Below, piece by piece: positions 1 to 7,227 of a stretch of DNA of 64,000 nucleotides. The position numbers were made by a program, and so were the translations under genes. The notes beneath the pieces were generated by a model. That model had not been told where the DNA came from. It searched no databases and was given only the letters and a program-made list of their open reading frames with translations. The number at the start of each line of letters is the position of its first letter. Position 1 is the stretch's first letter. The stretch comes from an uncultured Clostridia bacterium (lineage in GTDB: Bacteria > Bacillota > Clostridia > Monoglobales > Monoglobaceae), in contig CAJTWN010000001.1 of the NCBI GenBank assembly GCA_910580105.1, forward strand, positions 186,001-250,000, in the 5' to 3' direction.

Positions 1-922
1 ATAGATAAGGTATCTCATCACCTTCAAGATGTGCGTAAAAATCATGAATTACACGTGCGTGTCCACTTCCCCAATAACTGCGGCCAGGCGTACTGCTGTC
101 ATCATGAATAAGAATTTGACAATCATCTTTTGTGACTTGATAAAGCCGATTATCCGCATAGCGGAAGAGTATATTTTCAAATTCAAATTCCAGACGTACC
201 GGAGAATTGGTGGTATATGTATTCGTCGCATAAAAACAAGCATGGACGCCTGAAGACATTTCTAAAATAGCGTCAGCCGTATCTTCTACCTCAATTTGGT
301 GGAGATATTTATTGCTAATGGTTGCCGTAATTGCTGAAACAGGGCCGCCAAGGTAACAAATCAAATCAAACAGATGTACAGCCTGATTTATCATCACACC
401 ACCGCCTTCGGTTTCCCATCTGCCGCGCCAATCATCATGCTGATAATATTGCGGTGTACGCTGCCAGGTAAGAAAGCCGGTGATCCCGCAGAGTTTGCCC
501 CATTCCTGTTTCGGATTTTTAAGAAGCTGGTGCAAGAGACAAACCGAGGGATTGGTTCGATTTTGTAGCATGATACATATTTTTTTGTCCGTATTCTGTT
601 CGGCAAAGGCCAATTCATTCAATTGATCAAAAGAGATGGCGGCCGGTTTTTCCAATACAACATGTTTTCCTGCTTTGAGTGCCTGTATGGTCATTTCTTT
701 GTGCAGATAGTGGGGGGTACAAATGTGAACAGTGTCGACAAGCGGATCCTTACATACTGCGTTAAAAGAAGAAAAGCGTTTAATATTCGTATTTTCAGGT
801 GCGAAAGAAGAAAGTCTTTCCGGTTTGACATCACATACGCCATAAAGACGGTTTTCTTTCTGCAAAGCATCTGCATGTATGGGACCGATCGCCCCAATTC
901 CAACAACACATCCTTTTTTCAT
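1..922 (-). CDS. Gfo/Idh/MocA-family oxidoreductase (C-terminus beyond the left edge)
   Basis: Reading the minus strand from the ATG at 922 gives an uninterrupted frame to the first base of the window, so the gene is partial and its stop lies outside. The N-terminus has a Rossmann dinucleotide-binding turn (GIGAIGP). The family's EKP motif (VVLEKPAA) follows near residue 90, with the catalytic lysine, and then WETEGGGVMINQAVH, typical of the Gfo/Idh/MocA C-terminal domain. Such proteins oxidise or reduce sugars or cyclitols with NAD(P). The start is supported by AAAAGGA about 10 bases upstream, inside the end of the preceding gene. It is the last visible gene of a four-gene operon and resembles the enzyme at 1690-2850, but is clearly divergent from it. 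The substrate cannot be deduced. Confidence 0.85.
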   Translation of the reverse strand, partial: MKKGCVVGIGAIGPIHADALQKENRLYGVCDVKPERLSSFAPENTNIKRFSSFNAVCKDPLVDTVHICTPHYLHKEMTIQALKAGKHVVLEKPAAISFDQLNELAFAEQNTDKKICIMLQNRTNPSVCLLHQLLKNPKQEWGKLCGITGFLTWQRTPQYYQHDDWRGRWETEGGGVMINQAVHLFDLICYLGGPVSAITATISNKYLHQIEVEDTADAILEMSSGVHACFYATNTYTTNSPVRLEFEFENILFRYADNRLYQVTKDDCQILIHDDSSTPGRSYWGSGHARVIHDFYAHLEGDEIPYL

Positions 923-923
923 G

Positions 924-1676
924 TTAACAAAATCCTTTTGTTTTGAGATTATCATAACTGATTTTCATACTGTCAAAGGGATTGCCTTTACATACATCCT
1001 GTTCTACCATAGCGTATTGGCATCCTGCTTCTTCACAGGCCGCAATGATGCTGTCCCAATTAAGATTGCCTTCCATAACTTCACTCATGGTGACAGAGAA
1101 GTTTTCAACAATCAGATCTTTAAAATGAACAACGATTGCACGCTTGCCGATTTTTTTGATAAAAGATGCAGGATCAATGCCGGAAAAGGCCAGCCAATAG
1201 ACATCCAAAATAAAGTCAAAATCAGAATCTTCTACCAATGTGTCCATCAAGAATTTGCCATTATCCTTCATAAACTCAAAACCATGATTATGATAGGCAA
1301 AGGTCATTCCGGCATCGCGAAATGCCTTACAGACGGGTGTAAATTCTTTAACAAAATCTTTAAACCCCTGGGGATTGCGGAAAGATTCGGGCATAGCTCC
1401 AATGCCGGCAATTTTGCAGCCAATAATTTTATGATATTCAATCATGCCTTCTAAATTATCAATATAGTCGTTATATCCCTTATGCGTACAAATTGGTTCT
1501 AATTCGTATTTATCGCACAATGCACGGATATCATGCGGATCAATATCACCGATGGCAGACAGCTGAACGGTTTTGTATCCGATTGATTTAAGCTTTTTAA
1601 ATGTTTCCTCTAAATCTTCCTTGGTTTTGCAGTAATCTCTTAATGTATAGAGCTGTGCTCCAATACGTTTATCCAT
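924..1676 (-). CDS. TIM-barrel sugar phosphate isomerase/epimerase family protein
   Basis: This 250-residue protein begins MDKRIGAQLYTLRDYC and carries the family's features: QLYTLR at the first strand, THKGYND, the YHNHGFEF metal-site strand and FILDVYWLAFSGID. These are typical of AP-endonuclease-fold isomerases that act on sugars or inosose-like compounds with a divalent metal. A longer reading frame extends upstream to 1727. AAGGAG sits 8 bases before the ATG at 1676, so the shorter start is preferred and avoids overlap with the neighbour. It lies between two Gfo/Idh/MocA genes with a one-base gap to the downstream one, so co-translation is likely. An inosose dehydratase-like or 3-keto-sugar role is possible but is only inference. 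Confidence 0.85.
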   Translation of the reverse strand: MDKRIGAQLYTLRDYCKTKEDLEETFKKLKSIGYKTVQLSAIGDIDPHDIRALCDKYELEPICTHKGYNDYIDNLEGMIEYHKIIGCKIAGIGAMPESFRNPQGFKDFVKEFTPVCKAFRDAGMTFAYHNHGFEFMKDNGKFLMDTLVEDSDFDFILDVYWLAFSGIDPASFIKKIGKRAIVVHFKDLIVENFSVTMSEVMEGNLNWDSIIAACEEAGCQYAMVEQDVCKGNPFDSMKISYDNLKTKGFC

Positions 1677-1689
1677 TTTCTTCAACTCC

Positions 1690-2850
1690 TTAATATGTAT
1701 TATCTGTTCCAACGGTAATTTGTACATCTTCTTTTACGATGGTTGAGTTGGCGATCTTTTCCTGCAATAAGCGATAAAAATCATCGTGAGGAAAGTTCTC
1801 AACATCAGCCCATCCGCCTGTCCAGGCAGAATAATGAATGGCATTTGAAATAGTGAGTCCCCGTACGCCTTCATACCCCGGCGCAAGCAGAGGTGTTCCG
1901 TTTAAAATTGCTTTGGCAAAATCCTGTAATATGCCTTTGTGCTGCGGTCCGCCGGTTCGGTCAACAGGAATTTCACAGTCCCAGCATTCCGGCCGTCCAA
2001 ATACTTTGGTATTTGTTTTATTAAATTCCCGTTCAGATGTTCTGTTTCTGCGGAAACTTAATTTGTTATTCTCAACGACAACCAATCCCATATCAGTTGA
2101 AATTTCAAGTCGATTGGTTCCTGGTGCTTCACCTGTTGAGGTGATATATACACCGGTCATTCCGTTGTCATATTCCATGAAAGCGGTAACATCATCCTCA
2201 ACTTCAATATTATAATATTTACCAAAGGAAACATGAGACATGATTCTTTTGGGCATACCGAACATCCACTGCCATAGGTCGAGCTGATGAGGATTTTGGT
2301 TAATCAATGCACCACCACCCTCTGTTTTCCAGGTGGAGCGCCAGGTACAACTATTGTGATAGAATTGGGAACGATACCAATCGGTGATAATCCAGTTGAC
2401 ACGTTTGATGCTGCCAAGCTCTCCTGTTTGGATAAACTCACGGATTTTCTGATAGATTGGGTTTGTACGCTGATTGTACATAATCCCAAAGATCTTTCCT
2501 GATTTTTCTGCCGCGGCATTCATTTCCAATACTTGTTTCGTATAAACGCCGGCCGGTTTTTCGCTTAGAACATGAAGTCCCGCCGCAAATGCGGCAATGG
2601 CAAGAGGCGGATGGTCATAGTGTGGCGTTGCAATAATAACAGCATCCACAAGACCGCTTTGATAGAGATCCTCTGCTTTTTCAAATACTGGAATATCCGG
2701 ATATTTCTTTTTTAAGAAGTCCCGCCGGGTTTCTGAAATATCACACATAGCTGTTAGTTCCATATCGGGAACGTCACCAGCGGTAATTGTTTTGGCATGA
2801 TTGCTGCCCATGTTTCCAAGGCCGATTATGCCGATTCGTACTTTGTTCAT
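1690..2850 (-). CDS. Gfo/Idh/MocA-family oxidoreductase
   Basis: This 386-residue NAD(P)-dependent oxidoreductase starts MNKVRIGIIGLGNMGSNHA, a classic Rossmann glycine motif. The EKP signature (HVLSEKPAGV) is near residue 95, and TEGGGALINQNPHQLDLW opens the substrate-binding domain. Its length is normal for the family. The ATG overlaps the stop of the upstream epimerase gene by four bases (ATGA), a sign of translational coupling. With the second oxidoreductase and two TIM-barrel proteins it makes a pathway-like set, as seen in inositol, 1,5-anhydrosugar or keto-sugar catabolism. The actual substrate is unknown. Confidence 0.9.
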   Translation of the reverse strand: MNKVRIGIIGLGNMGSNHAKTITAGDVPDMELTAMCDISETRRDFLKKKYPDIPVFEKAEDLYQSGLVDAVIIATPHYDHPPLAIAAFAAGLHVLSEKPAGVYTKQVLEMNAAAEKSGKIFGIMYNQRTNPIYQKIREFIQTGELGSIKRVNWIITDWYRSQFYHNSCTWRSTWKTEGGGALINQNPHQLDLWQWMFGMPKRIMSHVSFGKYYNIEVEDDVTAFMEYDNGMTGVYITSTGEAPGTNRLEISTDMGLVVVENNKLSFRRNRTSEREFNKTNTKVFGRPECWDCEIPVDRTGGPQHKGILQDFAKAILNGTPLLAPGYEGVRGLTISNAIHYSAWTGGWADVENFPHDDFYRLLQEKIANSTIVKEDVQITVGTDNTY

Positions 2851-3701
2851 TCTTGATTCACCCTTTCTAATATTTTCATTAAACTTTGATAAGCAATTGT
2901 GAATTTTTCTGGTGTTGATGTCTCTTTTTTGGAATCTTCTCCATTTTCCAAAGCAGAAAAACCAACGAAGTTGCCCAAATGTGGCTCTAAGCTTAGAAAA
3001 CCATGATAATTAACTTTTTTTAATGCAAGCAGCAGGTCTTCAATTTTTCCTATTCCCATGCCGGCAGGTACCACTTGCCCATCAGCGGTGGCATCCTTAA
3101 TATGTATATAAGCAATGTATGGAAGAAGAAGATCAAATGCTTCGGGATATACCTTCTGACCACACTGAATAAAGTTTGCGGGATCAAAAACTGCACGTAA
3201 AGATGGTGATTCAACTGTTTTGAGCAGGTCAAGGCACCGATCCGCTATATCCCCATAAATCCCTTTCTCATTTTCATGAAGAAGAATAATCCCTGCTTCT
3301 TGTGCCAGTTCAGCCATTTTAAACATACGCTCCATCACTGCATCACGATAGTTTTCAGCTTTTTCTTCTTGAGGGAGATAGAAACTGAAAATTCGGATAT
3401 AGTTTGTTTCGAGCATGTTTGCAACTTCCAGCACTCTTTTTACTTTTTCAAGGTGCGGTTCAAAAGCATCGGTTATTTTAATTTTTCCAATTGGTGATCC
3501 GATTGAAGAAGCATTGATTCCGCTATTATCCATTTTCTGTTTCAATTCTTTCGTTTCTGCAAAAGTAAGATCAGAAATGTTTTTACCATCAATACCTCTC
3601 GGTTCAAAATAGTGGATGCCGAGTTTTTGCAGATGGTCAAATTGTACATCAATGGATGCATCAATTTCGTCAGAAAAACCAGAGAGTATAAAATTTTCCA
3701 T
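2847..3701 (-). CDS. TIM-barrel sugar phosphate isomerase/epimerase family protein (first gene of the operon)
   Basis: The 284-residue protein begins MENFILSGFSDEIDASIDVQ. It has the fold's recurrent metal-ligand strands: LLHENEKGIYGD, AVFDPANFIQCG, IHIKDATADG and FLSLEPHLG. An open frame extends to 3881, but AAAGGAGG lies just upstream of the ATG at 3701 and the extra upstream residues look non-conserved, so 3701 is chosen. A good -10 (TATAAT on the minus strand near 3731) stands in the gap to the divergent AraC gene, which makes this the promoter-proximal gene of the four-gene operon. Xylose isomerase-like barrel enzymes of this type epimerise keto-sugars; the specificity is not readable. 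Confidence 0.87.
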   Translation of the reverse strand: MENFILSGFSDEIDASIDVQFDHLQKLGIHYFEPRGIDGKNISDLTFAETKELKQKMDNSGINASSIGSPIGKIKITDAFEPHLEKVKRVLEVANMLETNYIRIFSFYLPQEEKAENYRDAVMERMFKMAELAQEAGIILLHENEKGIYGDIADRCLDLLKTVESPSLRAVFDPANFIQCGQKVYPEAFDLLLPYIAYIHIKDATADGQVVPAGMGIGKIEDLLLALKKVNYHGFLSLEPHLGNFVGFSALENGEDSKKETSTPEKFTIAYQSLMKILERVNQE

Positions 3702-3833
3702 TTTGTTACCTCCTTTGTTAAATTTAATTCTATTATAATATACAGATTTGAAAAATACCTGCCCAATATTCTCAAAATTATTGCAAATCTTCACATTTTG
3801 TGTTATCTTTTTGTAAAGGGCAGGTGAAGAGAA

Positions 3834-4646
3834 ATGGATTATTTTTTTCATGGTTCCGGCGGTGATTTTGCTTATACACATGAAACAAATGAAACTGTAG
3901 TAAAAAAAGAGCGCTTTCGCTTACACAATCATACGCATCATTTTGAAATTTTATTGTTTTTGGGTGGGTGTGCTGATTTTCTTGTTGAGGGAAATGTTTA
4001 TACTTTGAAACCATTTGACTTGGTAATGACACAGAACAATGAAATGCACTATGTTAAACATAAAGATTTTCAGTTCTATGACAGGATTGTTCTGGATATT
4101 TCGAATCAATTTTTTATTAATAATGATTGTGCTGCATACCGGGAAATTTTTACAACACGTCCCCTTGGAATGTACAATCGGATTCCGGCTGAAATTGTTA
4201 TCGGTCAAGGTATGGATTGTATTTTCACAAGAATAGAGCGGTATCTGCAAGATGAAGAGGACCACGGAATAGCGGCGCGGGGGGCACTTCTGGAGCTTTT
4301 GTATACGATGGGGCGTATTGGGATAAAAGAGGGAAAGACGCATAACAAAGGGATGCAAATGAACGAGATTTTACACTATGTAAATGCGCATTTGACAGAT
4401 TCTCTCAGTTTGGATGATCTTGCCGACCGCTTTTTTCTGAGCAAAGGTCATCTCTGTCGGGTTTTTAAACAAAACACCGGTTATACGGTGAATCAATATA
4501 TTACATATAAACGGATGATGACGGCAAGGGAGCTTTCTGAAGAAGGGTATAGCTGGCAAGAAGCCAGTGCGCGGGCTGGATTTGGAGATTATTCAAATTT
4601 CTATAAAATTTATCGGAAGATGTACGGAAGATCTCCCAGAAGTTAA
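3834..4646 (+). CDS. AraC-family transcriptional regulator
   Basis: The 270-residue protein has a cupin-like N-terminal sensing domain (LHNHTHHFEILLFLGGCADF) and two C-terminal AraC helix-turn-helix motifs. The first is around SLDDLADRFFLSKGHLCRVF and the second around SWQEASARAGFGDYSNFYKI, near residues 195-265. It starts 132 bases from, and divergent to, the oxidoreductase/epimerase operon, which is the usual position for a local, effector-responsive activator of that operon. A hairpin at 4663-4686 follows the stop. The effector is presumably the operon's sugar substrate, by inference from context only. Confidence 0.9.
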   Translation: MDYFFHGSGGDFAYTHETNETVVKKERFRLHNHTHHFEILLFLGGCADFLVEGNVYTLKPFDLVMTQNNEMHYVKHKDFQFYDRIVLDISNQFFINNDCAAYREIFTTRPLGMYNRIPAEIVIGQGMDCIFTRIERYLQDEEDHGIAARGALLELLYTMGRIGIKEGKTHNKGMQMNEILHYVNAHLTDSLSLDDLADRFFLSKGHLCRVFKQNTGYTVNQYITYKRMMTARELSEEGYSWQEASARAGFGDYSNFYKIYRKMYGRSPRS

Positions 4647-4662
4647 TTTAAAAATTGAGAGA

Positions 4663-4686
4663 ACACCCATGACGGGTCATGGGTGT
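4663..4686. terminator. bidirectional intrinsic terminator between convergent genes
   Basis: A perfect 11-base inverted repeat (ACACCCATGAC / GTCATGGGTGT) with a 2-base loop sits between the AraC stop (4646) and the ADP-ribosylglycohydrolase stop (4692). It is flanked by A/T-rich sequence on both sides, so it can end both convergent transcripts. Confidence 0.8.
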
Positions 4687-4691
4687 CTGAA

Positions 4692-6230
4692 TTATTTTGT
4701 ATATAGTGTGGTTTTTATCAATCCGGAACTGTGCCGGCCGACAAGAGAAATATCGATGAGTATATCTGTTTTGGATGCAGGTATAGTTTCTGCAAGCAGT
4801 GTAATTTCTACAATACTAGAGGTTTTGAATGTACATTGCAGAGGTGCCCCTAAGCTTTTCCCAGGCAGTACCTTTACATAATCCGGCACATAAATCTGAA
4901 TATTTATCCATTGCTGTGCAGCAATTTCGCTTCCATAAACTGTCAAAATCAGTTTTTTTGGAATGTTGGCTTGCAAATAGACAGAATCCAGGTGGTCAAG
5001 ATAGGCACGAAAAATTGGAAAGTCTTTTTTTATGGTCAGAGGCCCGAAATCTTCATTCCAAATGGAAGATGGCCCCCATATATTGCCTATACCGGCAAGA
5101 TTTTGATCATTTCTCACAGGACAAAAGAGATTTTCTTGTGTTTTGATGGAAAAACCATTATTTGCAAACAGGTCACAGGTTTTGGGATCCAGAAAACGCG
5201 GAATATTGCGTAGAATACGATCGGAGAGTTCTTCAACAGTTTTGGGGATACCGCCCAGCATATATTCTTTGGTCGGATTGATACAGAGGGTGTTAATGAT
5301 TCCGCCGATAGGAGATGTCCATTTTGAGGGAAGATTATTATTACCGTGGATGATACCCATAATTGCACCAAGGGTTCCTGCGGTACAGTCGGCATCCTCA
5401 CCGCAGTTTACGGCGATACACAGACTTTTTCCAAAGTCACTTTCACCATACAACCAGCCAATCATCATAAGGCCAATGTTGTTTGGTGCATCATTTGCCA
5501 ATGGAGTGGTAGGAAAATTTTCCGTGTTGTCTTCAATGTTATGTGATTGGAGACCAAAGGTGCCGGGGACTTCGTTCATCATTCGGATGCGTGCCTCTTT
5601 CCAGCTGATGCCGCTTTTATGGCATTCCATTGCCAATCGTACTGATTTGGCGACCAGGCAGTTATCTGGAATATAAGATAGTCCAATTTCGATCAGTTTA
5701 TTCCGGTCGCTTTCTACAAATGCGGCACTTTCCAATGCGGCACAGAAAAGTTCTCCGTAAAGACCATCCTCACTGTGATCCACCACGGCATCCTCATATG
5801 CATAGTGGACAGCAAGATCTGGAAGTCCGGGACAAAGGCAGGCCCAAATTTCACTTCGTATAAAACAACCGCAGCTATTGTGGTATACATTTTCTACGTG
5901 TCCAGATAAAGGTGGTTGCATTCCGGCGCGCAAATTTGCTTTACCGCGACCATATTCGGCCCAGTCAGGCGTGATAAAAGTCAGCCAATATTCTGCAAGG
6001 ATGTCGGCATTTAACTGCCGGCCGTATTTTTCGGCAGCTGCTAGCCAGACTAGTTGTAGATCAAGATCATCGTTGGGGGGTGGATTATCTTCCAGATTTT
6101 CTTGTACATAAAAGTTAGTATCAAAGGTACCGCGTTTTAATTCAAATGGTGCGCCCAGGACACCGCCAATATTTTTGCCATTCCAACAGCCAAGTATTTT
6201 ATCTTTTAAAGTTTGAAAATCTAAATTCAT
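4692..6230 (-). CDS. ADP-ribosylglycohydrolase-family protein with long C-terminal extension
   Basis: The protein is 512 residues if started at the ATG at 6230, which has AGAGGTG just upstream; a TTG seven codons earlier lies inside that ribosome binding site. The N-terminal half matches the DraG/ARH fold: ILGCWNGKNIGGVLGAPFE, the acidic metal ligands in PPPNDDLDLQ, and CGEDADCTAGTLGAIMG, the second metal cluster near residue 280. These enzymes cleave ADP-ribose-type N- or O-glycosidic bonds. About 170 residues follow the catalytic domain without a motif I recognise. A DraG-type domain alone is about 300 residues, so this is a long, possibly carbohydrate-specific subfamily. It has its own promoter (6254-6282) downstream of an AraC gene. 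Confidence 0.85.
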   Translation of the reverse strand: MNLDFQTLKDKILGCWNGKNIGGVLGAPFELKRGTFDTNFYVQENLEDNPPPNDDLDLQLVWLAAAEKYGRQLNADILAEYWLTFITPDWAEYGRGKANLRAGMQPPLSGHVENVYHNSCGCFIRSEIWACLCPGLPDLAVHYAYEDAVVDHSEDGLYGELFCAALESAAFVESDRNKLIEIGLSYIPDNCLVAKSVRLAMECHKSGISWKEARIRMMNEVPGTFGLQSHNIEDNTENFPTTPLANDAPNNIGLMMIGWLYGESDFGKSLCIAVNCGEDADCTAGTLGAIMGIIHGNNNLPSKWTSPIGGIINTLCINPTKEYMLGGIPKTVEELSDRILRNIPRFLDPKTCDLFANNGFSIKTQENLFCPVRNDQNLAGIGNIWGPSSIWNEDFGPLTIKKDFPIFRAYLDHLDSVYLQANIPKKLILTVYGSEIAAQQWINIQIYVPDYVKVLPGKSLGAPLQCTFKTSSIVEITLLAETIPASKTDILIDISLVGRHSSGLIKTTLYTK

Positions 6231-6253
6231 AAGAAAACACCTCTTTCTCAAAA

Positions 6254-6282
6254 AGTATACAATAGAGAAAGAGATGAGACAA
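6254..6282 (-). promoter_or_regulatory. sigma-A promoter of the ADP-ribosylglycohydrolase gene
   Basis: On the minus strand TTGTCT is followed after exactly 17 bases by TATACT, 24 bases before the ATG at 6230. The site lies in the short gap after the AraC gene at 6314-7168. Confidence 0.65.
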
Positions 6283-6313
6283 TTGAAAAGATTTAGGGAA
6301 AAGTAGGTGATTT

Positions 6314-7168
6314 TTAGATATTATTTTCTATACGCAATTGTTTCGGTGTTTTTCCAGTGAATTCTTTAAATGCGGCATAAAACTGCGTCTTTTCACTGTA
6401 TCCAATAGAAAGATAGATTTCTTCAATAGTAAGGGTGCTTTCTTTCAGAAGGCGGATAGCTTCTTTGATTCGGCGTTCTTTGATATAGGTGGAAAGACTT
6501 GTTCCACAAAGTTCACGGAATTTGTGACTGAAATAAGCAGGATGATAAAAATACCGTTTGGCCAATTGATTCAAAGAAAGCTTTTGAAAACAGTGTTCGT
6601 TTACATATCTGAGAATATCCTGATCTAGATTTTTCTTGGAAGGATGAATGGAAGATGCAAGGGAACACGACATTTTGATAAATAAAAGATTTAAATATCC
6701 GGCAAGTGCTTCTTGATATCCTTGGTTTTTATCAGTTGCTTCCCGGATCATTGCTGTGACTACATTATGAAGTTCATTTTGTTCAGCACCATTAAAACGA
6801 AAGATACAACGCTGTGGGTCAGAATCTTGATCGAAATTATCAAATAGCGAAAGAGAGAAAAGACCTGTTCGCAGGTTGGGAGGTAAAAGCGGACTGTTTA
6901 GAAATTCCGGTTTTATCAGACAGTTGACGTATACCATCTCGCCATTGGCAGAAAATGCATGGGTTTTATTCAGGTTGATAAAAAGAAAATCTCCTTTTGT
7001 GACTGATAAAATGTGGTTGTCGATATGGTGCTCTCCATTGCCTGAAAAAATATAAACCAGCTCTATAAATTCATGACGATGTTGTTTTTCATCTGTTGCC
7101 GCAATTAATGGAGATACGGAAATCATCTCATCATCAGAAAAAAAGTCTGTTGCTTTAAAAGTATACAT
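6314..7168 (-). CDS. AraC-family transcriptional regulator with cupin domain
   Basis: The 284-residue regulator has an N-terminal cupin segment (KQHRHEFIELVYIFSGNGEH) and a C-terminal double helix-turn-helix (LSLNQLAKRYFYHPAYFSHK and LTIEEIYLSIGYSEKTQFYA). The start is placed at 7168 because AGGTG lies six bases upstream; an in-frame GTG at 7177 would fall inside that ribosome binding site. It lies upstream of, and codirectional with, the ADP-ribosylglycohydrolase gene and probably controls it. The effector is unknown. It is the second AraC regulator within 3 kb, but its sensing domain differs from the one at 3834-4646. Confidence 0.9.
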   Translation of the reverse strand: MYTFKATDFFSDDEMISVSPLIAATDEKQHRHEFIELVYIFSGNGEHHIDNHILSVTKGDFLFINLNKTHAFSANGEMVYVNCLIKPEFLNSPLLPPNLRTGLFSLSLFDNFDQDSDPQRCIFRFNGAEQNELHNVVTAMIREATDKNQGYQEALAGYLNLLFIKMSCSLASSIHPSKKNLDQDILRYVNEHCFQKLSLNQLAKRYFYHPAYFSHKFRELCGTSLSTYIKERRIKEAIRLLKESTLTIEEIYLSIGYSEKTQFYAAFKEFTGKTPKQLRIENNI

Positions 7169-7189
7169 AATGATCACCTATAAAGAGAA

Positions 7190-7212
7190 GCCGCAGACGT
7201 AGAGTCTGCGGC
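7190..7212 (-). terminator. intrinsic terminator of nrdD
   Basis: A perfect 9-base stem (GCCGCAGAC / GTCTGCGGC) with a 5-base loop lies 15 bases past the nrdD stop on the minus strand, followed by TTCTCTTTAT. Confidence 0.75.
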
Positions 7213-7227
7213 AGAATGAGAAATCTT

